A DNA stretch of 64,000 nucleotides from Symsagittifera roscoffensis. Taxonomy: Eukaryota; Xenacoelomorpha; Acoela; Convolutidae. The notes beneath the pieces were generated by a model. The model did no database searches and was not told the origin of the DNA. It saw nothing but the letters and a program-made list of their open reading frames with translations. Below, piece by piece: positions 33,529-43,935 of this stretch. The position numbers and the translations under genes were made by a program. How positions within the stretch are numbered: position 1 is the first letter of the stretch; every line of letters begins with the position of its first letter. The stretch is from NCBI RefSeq assembly GCF_963678635.1, contig NC_087066.1, positions 13,190,517-13,254,516 on the forward strand, in the 5' to 3' direction.

Positions 33529-33940
33529 CGTTCTTTTACCCAGAATACGAAGGGGAAAAGACGTCGCCTCAAGCTTATGTGAAGGAGGCGGTCAAGAGAC
33601 AACAGGAACTAAACGAGCTCTACAGGAGGAACACGACGCTAGCGCAAATGAGGCAGCGGAAGAAATATGATGAAAAGATACTTCAGGCTAAACCGTATGC
33701 AGTGGGCCAATACGTCTGGGTGTTCCAGAATGTCATACCTCCCAAGGGGACAAAAAACTACTCAAGAAGTGGAGAGGACCATTCATGATCACAGAAGTAC
33801 ACCAGCAGGGACGTTTCTACCGTTTGAGTACGGGGCGAGCAGCACATTATGAAAAACTGAAGCCCCATGTCCCATCTCCGGAGGGCTGGTGCGTACCGCA
33901 GAATATGGAGGGACTAGAGTACCTGTTGGTAGAATTGATT
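33519..33940 (+). pseudogene. Integrase C-terminal (GPY/F-type) region, element C
   Basis: Continues in shifted frames: TFFYPEYEGEKTSPQAYVKE and YVWVFQNVIPPKGTK to 33788, then ITEVHQQGRFYRLSTGRAAHY from 33785. These match the end of the element D integrase. The acidic tail seen in D (63.4-63.8 kb) is missing because the element is cut near 33,940. Confidence 0.75.
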
Positions 33941-34275
33941 GATTTGATTGGGAGTATACCAGCTTTCCAACTTGAAGCTATTCAATCGTGACTAATAATC
34001 CATGTCAAAATGTTTAGTTGCTTGAAACATTGGGTCTATCAAACGGCGTGTAAATTAAATTAAAGAGTTTCAAATTTAACAAATACTGAATAAAACTCCG
34101 ATAACAAAAAAGGACTAAAAGAAATTCCTCTCAAAAATTGAACAGGAAAAATTAACAATATTTGAGACAGTATTTCAGAAATTAATTGACCAGCGCAACA
34201 ATTAAACTTGTATAGTCCTTTAATTGAACATCGAAGATATAACATGAAATAGGAACTCACCCAATTATTTACAGA
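33941..34275. repeat. Start of the JmjC-locus repeat (copy 0 flank)
   Basis: CTTTCCAACTTGAAGCTATT and the following ~300 bases match 36,720 onward and, more loosely, 44,335 onward. This marks the junction between the Ty3 array and the duplicated JmjC region. No gene is seen in it. Confidence 0.6.
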
Positions 34276-34681
34276 ATTTGCAGATCTTCCCGTCAGATCC
34301 GGGAAGGTGTTGTTTGTCTTTGTGGCGTTTTAAAAACTGCTTCACCAATATTTTTACAACCTATAACAAACGTAGAAAGAATACATTTCTTTTGAAAATT
34401 CTGCAGATAAAAAAAGCCCCTTTTTCTACAGTTTCTTTTTTTAGCAGACCTTATGCTCTTTTTACAAAGAAGGAAATGCCACCAAACAGTAACTTTTCCT
34501 TCCATAAGATCTCGAATTACACAAAAATCCAAATATAACCCGAAGATATTTTCAGAGCTCGAAGAACATCTACGCACGTGGAGTTTTCGATTTCTAATGG
34601 GTCAAACAACCCAGAATAATGTGATATTTGGAAAGTGCTTTGGGCAGGTTTTCTTATAGATGAACTGCTGATGTGTCTTGA

Positions 34682-34856
34682 TAACTCGTCGCCTGTTTAG
34701 AACTCGTCGCCTGTTGAGAACTCGTCGTCTGTTGAGAACTCATTGCCTGTTGCGAACTCGTCGCCTGTTGCGAACTCGTCGCCTATTGCGAACTCGTCGC
34801 CTGTTGAGAACTCGTCGCCTGTTGAGAACTCGTCGTCTGTTGAGAGGTCATCGCCT
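34682..34856. repeat. 18-bp minisatellite array 1
   Basis: About nine to ten units of the type AACTCGTCGCCTGTTGAG, with variants GTCTGTTGAG and CCTATTGCG. In the proposed minus-strand reading each unit encodes six residues. Confidence 0.85.
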
Positions 34857-35457
34857 CTATTTGGGAACTGTTCGCCTGTTGTCGAGAACTGGTCTGGGTT
34901 CTCTAAAACAAAAACCCAAAATTGTAAAGAAAAATTTATTTAAAAAAATAATTGACCTGAGCAACAATTACACTTGTATAGTCCTTTAATTGAACATCGA
35001 AGATATAACATGAAATAGGAACTCACCCAATTTTTACAGGATTTGCAGTTCTTCCCATCAGATTCGGGAAGGTGTTGTTTGTCTTTGTGGCGTTTCAAAA
35101 ACTGCTTCACCGATATCTTTACAACCTATAACAAACGTAGAAAGAATACATTTCTTTTAAAAATTCTGCGGATAAAAAAATAGATTCTTAGCCCCTTTTT
35201 CTACAATTTCTTTTTTTAGCAGACGTTATGCTCTTTTTACCAAGAAGAAAATGCCACCAAATAGTAACTTTTCCTTCCATTGGATCTCGAAGTACACAAA
35301 AATCCAAATATAACCCGAAGATAATTTCAGAGCTCGAAGAACATCTACGAACGTGGGGTTTTCAATTTCTAATGGGTAAAACAACCCAGAATAACGTGAT
35401 ATTTGAAAAGTGCTTTGGGCAGGTTTTCTTATAGATGAACTGGGTGATGTGTCTTGA

Positions 35458-35642
35458 TAACTCGTCGCATGTTGAGAACTCGTCGCCTGTTTAGAACTCG
35501 TTGCCTGTTGAGAACTCGTCGTCTGTTGAGAACTCGTTGCCTGTTGCGAACTCGTCGCCTGTTGCGAACTCGTCGCCTATTGCGAACTCGTCGCCTGTTG
35601 AGAACTCGTCGCCTGTTGAGAACTCGTCGTCTGTTGAGAGGT
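35458..35642. repeat. 18-bp minisatellite array 2
   Basis: About ten units of the same 18-base repeat. The order of variants in its right half equals that of array 1, showing block duplication of whole cassettes. Confidence 0.85.
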
Positions 35643-36251
35643 CATCGCCTCTATTTGGGAACTGTTCGCCTGTTGTCGAGAACTGGTCTGGGTTCTCTAA
35701 AACAAAAACCCAAAATTGTAAAGAAAAATTTATTTAAAAAAATAATTGACCTGAGCAACAATTACACTTGTATAGTCCTTTAATTGAACATCGAAGATAT
35801 AACATGAAATAGGAACTCACCCAATTTTTACAGGATTTGCAGTTCTTCCCATCAGATTCGGGAAGGTGTTGTTTGTCTTTGTGGCGTTTCAAAAACTGCT
35901 TCACCGATATCTTTACAACCTATAACAAACGTAGAAAGAATACATTTTTTTTTAAAAATTCTGCGGATAAAAAAATAGATTCTTAGCCCCTTTTTCTACA
36001 ATTTCTTTTTTAGCAGACGTTATGCTCTTTTTACCAAGAAGAAAATGCCACCAAATAGTAACTTTTCCTTCCATTGGATCTCGAAGTACACAAAAATCCA
36101 AATATAACCCGAAGATAATTTCAGAGCTCGAAGAACATCTACGAACGTGGAGTTTTCAATTTCTAATGGGTAAAACAACCCAGAATAACGTGATATTTGA
36201 AAAGTGCTTTGGGCAGGTTTTCTTATAGATGAAATGGGTGATGTGTCTTGA

Positions 36252-36402
36252 TAACTCGTCGCATGTTGAGAACTCGTCGCCTGTTGAGAACTCGTCGCCT
36301 GTTGAGAACTCGTCGATTGTTGCGAACTCGTCGCCTGTTGCGAACTCGTCGCCTGTTGAGAACTCGTCGCGTGTTGAGAACTCGTCGTCTGTTGAGAAGT
36401 CA
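36252..36402. repeat. 18-bp minisatellite array 3
   Basis: About eight units of AACTCGTCGCCTGTTGAG type, followed by the same TATTTGGGAACTGTTCGCC end block as arrays 1 and 2. Confidence 0.85.
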
Positions 36403-36924
36403 TCGCCTCTATTTGGGAACTGTTCGCCTGTTATAAAAGAAAAACCCAAAATTGTAAATAAAAAAGTATTTTAAAAAATAATTGACCTGAGCAACAATTA
36501 CACTTGTATAGTCCTTTAATTGAACATCGAAGATATAACATGAAATGGGAACTCACTCAATAAACTGCCAGGTTCTGCGGTTCTTCCCATCAGATTCGGG
36601 AATGTGGTGTTTTTTTTGTGGCGTTTCAAAAACTGCTTCGGCGACATCTTTACAACCTTTAAAAAACGTTGATAGAATACATTTCTTTTGAAAACTCTGC
36701 GAATTGATTGAGAACATACCATCTTTCCAACTTGAAGCTATTCAATCGTGACTAATAATCCATGTCAAAATGGTTAGTTGCTTGAAACATTGGGTCTACC
36801 AAAAGGCTTGTAAATTAAATTGAAGAGTTTCAGATTTTACTAAAACTGAATAAAACTCCAATAACAGATTATGATCAAAAGAAATTCCTCTTAAAAATTG
36901 AACAGGAAAAGTTCACGATATTTT

Positions 36925-37060
36925 TGGGACAGTTTTACTTTTGCAAACTGTATCAAGTTTAAAACAGGAAAAGTTTTCAACAGTTCACAATATTTGAGAC
37001 AGTTTTACTTTTGCAAACTGTATCAAGTTTAAAACAGGAAAAAATTTCAACACTTTCAGA
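36925..37060. repeat. Short tandem duplication (~75 bp)
   Basis: GACAGTTTTACTTTTGCAAA followed by CTGTATCAAGTTTAAAACAG occurs twice in a row here and once, diverged, near 44,530. Otherwise 36,713-37,600 shows no gene beyond exon remnants. Confidence 0.5.
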
Positions 37061-37609
37061 CAGGAACACTTTCAGAACCGATCACTTTAAAAGACAGGAA
37101 TAATTTGCAACAAACGAATATTAGACACTTTTTTAAACGGAAAACTAATCACAAATTAAGTGATAAATAAAGAGGGTGTTAAATAAAGGTTTTTTTTGTA
37201 GAAAAATGAGCATAATTCGAGTTTTAAATAGAGAGGGTGTTACAATAGGATTTGTGAAAAAAATAGATAAATTGATTGTTTAAAAGCTTACAAAAGGGAA
37301 TCTGTCTTATAAAACTGTTCAAATGCTCACCGGGTGGGATTAACGCAAAGCTTCTGCAGGCTGGAAAGAAGTGCATTTAGTTTTTTTATCACGCTGCTTC
37401 AAATTTTGAAATCGTTTTATATGATTTTGAAACTCTTTTCTGGCAAAATTTTCACTTGCTGTAATATTCATTCTGTGATATTGCAGTGTCTCGAGGAGAA
37501 AGATTGCTGCAATTGCCTCAAAATTGTTGAATAGATTTTACTCCTTGAGTTGCCTTATGTGGATTTGCTTTTTGGATTCCTTGCGAACTTGTGATCTTTC
37601 TCACTGCCG

Positions 37610-38165
37610 TGTTATTAGTGAGTTTTTCATCTGGAACTCCGAAAGGAAATTGCACCTAATCGCCTCCGATTCTACGATTGTTTAAGCACTGTGAACCAGA
37701 TTGCCAGGCATGATAATCAACTGTCCTGCGCATATGTGAACATCAGTAGGCCTAGGATTTTTCAGGAAGCTGTCAAACGCCTCAGCTGTCCTGGTTCTCA
37801 TTGCCTTGGTGATCGCATTATTTTTTCTAGACACATGAAAAACTTTCTCATCAGTCAACATCGCATAGAATACATTACCTCCCGTCATATCTTTATGCGG
37901 TTTTTTTTTATACGACCCATTCTCACTCAATTGCAGATACTGATGGCAGGCAGATATAAATTCAAGGCCATTGGAACTTCTGGAACTTGTGGCCGAGAGA
38001 GTAGAGCAGAACTTCAGTTGGAAGTTTCACCACACCTCCACACTTCTCCGAGCTTCTCGCGGCGTCTCCGTTGATGCAGTCCAGTATAAAATCGATGACA
38101 TTCATTGGATGCACAATCTTCAAACCAGTTTTGGAAATGTGGCGTTTCAAAAACTGTTTCGGAAA
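37610..38165 (-). CDS. JmjC-domain exons, KDM2/KDM7-like (copy 1)
   Basis: JmjC proteins are Fe(II)/2-oxoglutarate hydroxylases; the KDM2/KDM7 group demethylates histone lysines in the nucleus. Read on the minus strand: FLKRHI...LKIVHPMNVIDF (38.15 kb), a segment ending KFQWP, then YLQLSENGSY, PHKDMTGGNVFYAMLTDEKV and IIMPGNLVHSAYT. The metal triad H-x-D (HKD) and distal H (LVHS) are present, and the lysine of DEKVF matches the 2-oxoglutarate site. The 37,962-38,150 segment and the 37,682-37,930 segment are in different frames, with no clear intron between them. After SLITRQ there is a possible GTGAGA donor. It is either a gene with unresolved splicing or a recent pseudogene. Confidence 0.65.
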
Positions 38166-38227
38166 TGTGGTGTTTGTCTTTGTGGCGTTTCAAAAACTGC
38201 TACACCGACATCTCTACGACCAGGGTG

Positions 38228-38387
38228 ATGTGTCTTGAGAACTCGTGGCATGTTGAGAGCTCGTCGCCTGTTGAGAACATGTCGCCTGTTGAGAACTCGT
38301 CGCCTGTTGAGAACTCGTCGCTTGTTGAGAGCTCATCGCCTGTATTTGAGAACTGTCCGCCTGTTGTCGAGAACTTTTTTGGGTTCT
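38228..38387 (-). CDS. Minisatellite-encoded acidic exon (copy 1)
   Basis: In the minus-strand frame reading NPKKFSTTGGQF the exon encodes repeats of STGDEF from an 18-bp minisatellite (38234-38372). It lies between the upstream FSTTGNQF exon and the JmjC exon. Its acceptor reads CTTTTGGAG where copy 2 reads CTTTTAGAG, so the expected AG is lost or shifted by two bases. The repeated part is probably disordered and acidic. Confidence 0.5.
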
Positions 38388-38501
38388 CCAAAAGACAAAC
38401 ATAAAATTGTTTAAAAAAAGTGTTTTAAAAAAATCTGACCAGCGCAACAATGTATAGTCTTTTAATTGAAATCGAAGACGTAACATGAAATAGGAACACA
38501 C

Positions 38502-38592
38502 CCAATATTTTGTCAGAATCTGCGGTTGTTGAGAACTCATCGGCTGCTGTTTTTGAGAACTGATTACCCGTTGTTGAGAATTTGCTTGGGTT
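38502..38592 (-). CDS. Exon with FSTTG/DEFSTT motif upstream of the JmjC region (copy 1)
   Basis: A 91-base open segment between a TTTTTGAG acceptor and TATTGG|GTGTGT. The donor is GTGTGT where copy 2 and the cassettes have GTGAGT. The encoded text NPSKFSTTGNQF is a diverged form of the minisatellite repeat, so this exon may be the source of the expansion. Confidence 0.45.
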
Positions 38593-38716
38593 CTCAAAAA
38601 AAAATAATAAAAATTGTATAATTATTTTTTCAAAAAACACTTGACCAGCGCATCAAGTAAATTATGTATAGTCATGATATTGAACGCCAAAAAGATAACT
38701 TTAAATTGGAACTCAC

Positions 38717-38830
38717 CCGATAATTGGCTAAGATCTGCGGAAATTTCTGCTTTACTTCGACAACAACGATATCGCCAAGTTGTGAGACTTCCCTGGGTGT
38801 CGCCTCCTGGTGGTACTCCCGGACATGTTA
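38717..38830 (-). CDS. Upstream exon (QLGDIVVVEVKQK), copy 1
   Basis: The minus-strand frame EVSQLGDIVVVEVKQKFPQI ends at a GTGAGT donor (38711-38716). The same frame is open in copy 2 with replacements (DIFVVELKQKSPQI), which argues for coding. The 5' limit is unsure: a stop lies upstream in frame near 38,840. Domain not recognised. Confidence 0.4.
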
Positions 38831-39022
38831 TGATATCACATGCCAATGAGCTCAGCCGTTAATCTCAGTCGACAGATAGCAATCAGCTTGAACTCAGTGG
38901 TAATTCTCAGTCGGCAGATGTCACAGCTCAATCTGAGTAGATTTTTTGAAGCGTCCAAAAACAAAGGCTTTCATAACGACAAAAGGTCCCGTATTTCAAG
39001 ATATTCAAAGCTAGAACGCACT

Positions 39023-39277
39023 ATGAACACCAGAATTTACAAACGTGGTCGCCCAGGCAAAACTTTCTTTTGGCAAGATAAGATGGACACGGTGGATAAA
39101 AATCATCATATTTTAGACAGCTTAGTGGGAGTTTTCCAGAAACATACTAGACAAAATTCATTGTTTGTTCAATCGTCGCGAAATTCATGGTTTATTCAAA
39201 CGTTAAGAAGTAAAATTAAAATGAAATTTACAGACCATGAGAAAGAAAAAGACAAATTGGGCATTTTGGTTAAATAA
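39023..39277 (+). CDS. Unidentified 84-residue ORF (copy 1)
   Basis: Starts MNTRIYKRGRPGKTFFW and ends KEKDKLGILVK. It is basic (many K/R) and has no membrane segment or motif I recognise. The copy at 46960-47214 differs at only two residues, but the surrounding DNA is also nearly identical, so this does not show selection. An upstream extension to 38840 is open only here. Directly downstream another frame (39284-39496) has RLYIPGTPIPLVHPLNATGG, also present in copy 2. Confidence 0.4.
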   Translation: MNTRIYKRGRPGKTFFWQDKMDTVDKNHHILDSLVGVFQKHTRQNSLFVQSSRNSWFIQTLRSKIKMKFTDHEKEKDKLGILVK

Positions 39278-39283
39278 GCGCCA

Positions 39284-39496
39284 TTGATCCTGTCTTCAGT
39301 TAGACGTCTACAAATTGTTGGAATTGGTTGTTTCCGTCTATATATACCGGGTACGCCGATACCACTTGTCCATCCTTTGAACGCAACTGGAGGAAATGTC
39401 CAATTGGTTTTTCAAACAAGAGAGGACAAGACACAGATTCCGATATATTTTAGTGGAAGCAGTGAGGTTTGTGTTGTTCAACGTCTACTGAATTGA
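39284..39496 (+). other. Unidentified ORF segment (GCFRLYIPGTPIPL)
   Basis: Seventy codons, shared with copy 2 at 47217-47432. Reads like protein (NVQLVFQTREDKTQIPIYFS) but belongs to no family I can name. It lies in frame after the stop of the preceding ORF or may be a separate exon. Confidence 0.3.
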
Positions 39497-39781
39497 CAGT
39501 TTCGCTGGAGTTCCCGACATGGGAGACGATTACCTGAGAAGAAAAAAAACGTCTTCGACTGAGATACAGGACTTTAGATTTGGAACCTACAGACAGCAAG
39601 ATTCGAACAAAGTATACTGGTGAAAACGCAACATATGTGTTAACTTTTGCAGCCTACCTAGGCAGAGACAACAGGACAAGTATGAACAAAACCTCAGTTC
39701 TTCAGAATTGGTCGGAGAAAAATGTATAAGGAAAAAGTTTCAATGGGTGCAAAAGTATTTTGCAGTGGACATTCACCTTAG

Positions 39782-40590
39782 TTGTTGCGACTGATTTCTC
39801 GTCTTGGTTCGGACGTTGATCGCTTATGGAAAATTCCGTTAAATATCAAAGATCCAGATCCGACTGTTTTGCAAGCAGAAGAACAAGCTCTCTTTCCCAT
39901 TGAGACTAATCTCTGCGCATATCCAGGAGCGGCGCATTTATTAACATGTTGCTGTGAGCATGATCTGGTCTTGCATTTCCAGACTCTCCAGAAATTTCCA
40001 GACTCTCACGAACAGCAGCGGTTAATAAAACATAAACTCAGAAACGCTCGAGTCGTGAAAAACTTCAAGTTTGAGTGCCAATAAGACGCGCGGGCTAATT
40101 ATACAGACACATCAGCTTTGAAAGAAAATTAATTGCGTTTCATGAAAGACAACGTTTGCGATCTTTTCGAAGGTGTCTACTAAAATGATGTTTATGTTCC
40201 AGCAACCAAAGAGAAAGCGCACATGAAATTTCTTCTTCAGCTTCAACCCACTCTAGCAAATTCGGAAGCGAATCTTTCGCAACGGGCTCCAGTTGAACCA
40301 CATTTCAAATCTATCAACGGTGTTCTGAAGATTTTACGACAAAAAATGGGCTACAAAGAAGATTACCGGACTACAAAGACCAAGTAGAAACATACTAGGA
40401 CTTACCTCTTTTGCTTTTTAAAGAAAGTTACCTCACTCCATATACACTGAAATTAGACAACATATGGATACTTTTTGAGTCTAAGTATTTGAAGGAACCC
40501 TGGAACCACTTAACTGAGTCCGCCAAACAATTCCACCACACTTCCACCACTTCCAGCAAGGAATATCACTTGATGACGACGCGCGAATGA
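39782..40590 (+). other. Unidentified ORF segments, partly repeated at 42.2 kb and 47.8 kb
   Basis: A frame with PDPTVLQAEEQALFP (39,850) recurs at 42,250 and 47,800. A later frame has INGVLKILRQKMGYKEDY near 40,315. Stops and shifts interrupt each copy. Either exons of an unknown gene or remnants of an unknown mobile element; no hallmark domain is visible. Confidence 0.3.
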
Positions 40591-40629
40591 GGGCGGGACG
40601 AAAGAAACAAAAACTCGGAAAATTTAGTT

Positions 40630-41472
40630 TTGTTGTTTACATTCTGGCGAACAACTCGTCCTTCCCTTATGCGCGAAAATCATGGAGAACCCATAAATTT
40701 TAAGAAGCAAATGCATCATTATGTTCATACGCTCAACATCATGATCGAGGGACTGAACTATTTTGAAAATGTCCAGAGACCAGGTGATGAACCGCGTATA
40801 ACTCTAGGAAAAAAAGAATTTAAAGAGCTTTTTAGCGGAATGCCATTCATTTTCTTAGGAGCTTTCAGGAACTACATCCAAAGAGGTTTGAAAAAAATTG
40901 GTCAAAACATGTGGTGGTATAGCAATAACAACCGATGAATCAGTGATTGCGATGCCAATAAGGTATGCGTATTTGCCACAGAGTTTTTTCGTGTTTGAGT
41001 CGAGTAAAACTTTCACAGCAACCACGAAAAGTGATTGGGATTTTTTTGAATAAATTTTTATTTTAAAGCGACACTCGGCAGCAGAACTGTTAGAAATATC
41101 TCCGTTTATGTTCGAAATCAAAGAAGATCTGAAGCTCTTCCAAAAAAAACGGCAGTTTCCCCACAGTTATTGAGACAGATTAGATTAAATCTCAAACCCC
41201 AATTCTTATCTGCCGACCCAGCTGTCTCAAAAAGAACCCATTATTATCAGAATTTACGAACTAAAAAGCTGAAACATAGATGCAAAACAGCGAAACAAGC
41301 TAATTGGTGTAATTTTTATTCACTTTATCTGAAAGCAAACTGCCCTGAAGGAATCGCGGATCCATCATTGACCAAGGAAGCCAGCAAAAAAGAAGAACAA
41401 TATCTGAAGCTGAAAACATCTGATGGGACAGTGACATTTCAAGCTGTCAAGATACTCATCTTATCTTACTGA
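40630..41472 (+). other. Unidentified ORF segments (copy 1)
   Basis: Frames at 40630-40938 (EGLNYFENVQRPGDEPRITL, then PFIFLGAFRNYIQRG) and 41170-41472 (RQIRLNLKPQFLSADPAVSK) are broken by frameshifts; copy 2 keeps the intervening part open (49010-49462). No known family is recognised. Confidence 0.3.
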
Positions 41473-43480
41473 ACTTTTGTTGTGCTTAAAATCTTCCAAA
41501 AACTGGGCAATCATTTGTTTATTTTTATCATCGAACTTTTATCAATCCAACTGTCATACTTGTCCCGTTTGTGTCTTTTATTGGATTTGTTTTCGACACT
41601 TATGTTTTTGTTGAGTTTTTTTCCACTAAAATCCATTTCTTTTGCTTGTTTTTTATTCAGGCCGACTATGGGCTACTTCAAAACAAATTCTTGAACAGCG
41701 ACGTTTGTCCTCTAATAATATATATGTATTTACTTAACTCAAATCGGAGAGGTGGAGCAATCAGCAGAGTTGTCTGAGAGCCTAATGTTTCCAAGGGATT
41801 TGAAATTTTAGTTTCCTTTTTGATATTGACTATAATTATGGATCATTTACCAATCAGCCCAAACAAGTTGATAGTTTTTTTATTTTTTTTTGCTCTTCGA
41901 ATTTCTGCTTTTTCAACAATCTGCGTAATGACTGGCCACAATTAGTAGGGGTGGTATTCAAAAAAAATGTTCTGTTTTTATTAGCCATACTACTTCCTAT
42001 CTTTTTTCTACTTTTTTAACGGTTTGAAACAAAGGTTGCTTACTTTTTGATAGCTTTCCTAATTGATTTTTACGCTGTTTTTTTCTCGTCAATTAGTGTT
42101 ATTTTTTTATACTATCGTTTTAGTACTTATTTTTCAATTTTTTATTCAGAAACATGTACACCCCCACTTTCACGTCTGGTCCCTTTAGAGCACTCGACAG
42201 AGAAGACCGATTGTGGAGAACAGCTACAAATCTTCCCTTAAATGTCACAGATCCAGATCCGACTGTTTTGCAAGCAGAAGAACAAGCTCTCTTTCCCCTG
42301 TATGAAAAGAAGAAATACTATGTACGTACAAAAAAACCTAAAGAAAGGACATCAGCAATAAGTGATTGGCGCCATACTCCCAACCTGTGTCGACCCTACA
42401 ACAGGCTTCTGAGCAAAATGATTTTTTTTGTTGATTCTCATTGAGATTAACCTCTGTGCTTGTTCAGGAGCGACGCATTTATTAACACTTTGCTGTAAGC
42501 ATAATCTGGTTTTGCATTGCCAGACTCTCCAGAAATTGCCACTCTCACGAACAGTAGCGGTTAATAAAACATAAACTCAGAAACGCTCGAGTCGTGAAAA
42601 ACTTCAAGTTTGAGTGCCAATAAGACGCGCGGGCTAATTATACAGACACATCAGCTTTGAAAGAAAATTAATTGCGTTTCATGAAAGACAACGTTTGCGA
42701 TCTTTTCGAAGGTGTCTACTAAAATGATGTTTATGACCAGCAACCAAAGAGAAAGCGCACATGAAAGTTCTTCTTCAGCTTCAACCCACTCTAGCAAATT
42801 GGGATGCGAATCTTTCGCAACGGGCTGAACTACATTTCAAATCTGTCAATGGTGTTCTTAAGATTTTACGACTAAAATTGGGCTACAAAGAAGGTTACAG
42901 GACTACAAAGACCAAGTAGAAACATACTAGGAAGTATCTCTTTTGCTTTTTAAAGAATGTGACCTCACTCCATTCCAAACTTTTTTCGTTTCAATTATAT
43001 TTTTTTATATTATCGTTTTAGTACTTATTTTTCATTTATTTTATCAGAATCATGTACACGCCCACTTTTTGGTCCTGTTAGAGCACTCGACAGAGAAGAC
43101 CGATTGTTGAGAACAGCTCAGCTGCTCGATTACGGTTAAATTTTTGGTGCCTGTAAAACTAGGCTTCAGTGGAATCTCGGGTCTTTTCGATTCTACTTTG
43201 TAACATTTGACAAAGACGAATATCCATGCCCAATCCGGAGCCAAACAAGTGAGACTCCCCCGCTCAAACTTCCTTGTTCCAGGAGCATTCTTACCAGCGA
43301 CAAGTTCATGGGATATGCGAAAAATGGACGGGCATAGTGGGACGAGATGAAACCTCTTTTTTTTCTTGTAGCTTCATAATTACGAATGGCACCAATATTT
43401 TTTCTGGAATTTAGAGTTTAAAAATTACACTTTTTGTAACTATCTTTAATTTTTTTGTGTAGACAAATTATAACCACAAC
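41473..43480. other. AT-rich, intron-like sequence with an internal duplicate
   Basis: Mostly T-rich non-coding DNA with pyrimidine tracts ending in CAG (for example near 41,660 and 42,150), typical of intron ends. It contains the second copy of the 39.8-40.4 kb stretch at 42,240-42,920, and a partial frame EYPCPIRSQ at about 43,220 shared with copy 2 (50,435). Confidence 0.35.
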
Positions 43481-43862
43481 AAGCTATCTTTGCGTGCATT
43501 TGTCGCCACAAACGATTCGTTCCAACATAAAATGATCATTGCAACGGACCTTGCAAAGCGTACAGAGAAATGGCGAAAAACTTGGGCACAAAAGTTAATC
43601 CGCTACATCCCCATTTAGCCAGGAATAGAGAAAACAAAGAGGTAAAAATCATTTTAACGGTATTTTTTTCAATTACTTGTTTTTGGTTTAAAAAACCTGT
43701 TTTCTTATAGTTTTTTCAGTTCGCGGTAGAGGAAGGCAAGTTTGCCACATTTTCAGCCTCCGTTTGGTTTCTTATTTTTCCATACGTCAGAAATACTGAG
43801 CAACGTACGTATACGTCATATCAGTATTCAAGAAAACAAATTTATCTCATTAAGGATTGTAG

Positions 43863-43935
43863 AGCAATTGGGAAGGGAGGCGGCTCATACCCCCATTCCA
43901 GCGGTTCAAATCCGAGACAATTTTAGTTGCTTTAC
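43863..43935 (+). repeat. tRNA-like sequence with intact B box
   Basis: A B-box consensus CGGTTCAAATCCG lies within GTAGAGCAATTGG...GAGACAATTTTAG, and the A box is imperfect. Related but more decayed sequences sit at about 41,745 and 49,857 (GGAGAGGCGGAGCCATCAGC). Probably a SINE head; not a convincing tRNA. Confidence 0.35.

Larger units (their letters stand above)
25967..33940. mobile_element. Unit C: Ty3/Gypsy leader-gag-pol without recognised LTRs
   Basis: Starts in mid-leader (equivalent to 21,901) and runs through gag, protease, RT, a truncated RNase H, connection and integrase. It ends near 33,940, where the sequence passes into DNA shared with 36,713 and 44,335. Neither a 5' nor a 3' LTR is present. 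Lesions include a G-run indel and a stop-separated gag, a nonsense codon in RT, the active-site change YVDD to YVND, an RNase H deletion and several integrase stops. Domain order PR-RT-RH-IN is that of Ty3/Gypsy. Confidence 0.88.
34276..36500 (-). repeat. Three tandem ~770-bp cassettes with minisatellite exons
   Basis: The landmark CTTGTATAGTCCTTTAATTG recurs at 34208, 34973, 35767 and 36505. Each cassette, read on the minus strand, has a TTTTAG acceptor, an exon-like segment with the 18-bp minisatellite (frame S-T-G-D-E-F repeated), then KKTCPKHFSNITLFW text. A second short exon-like segment follows a TTATAG acceptor (VKQFLKRHKDKQHLPESDG...CKSCKNW) and ends in a GTGAGT donor. The inter-exon intron would be about 126 bases. 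The short segment resembles the start of the JmjC exon at 38.15 kb. Confidence 0.6.

Noticed and set aside
34678-36449. CRISPR-like arrays of short repeats
   Set aside because: The 18-bp units are contiguous without unique spacers, lie in exon-like segments, and the genome is eukaryotic.
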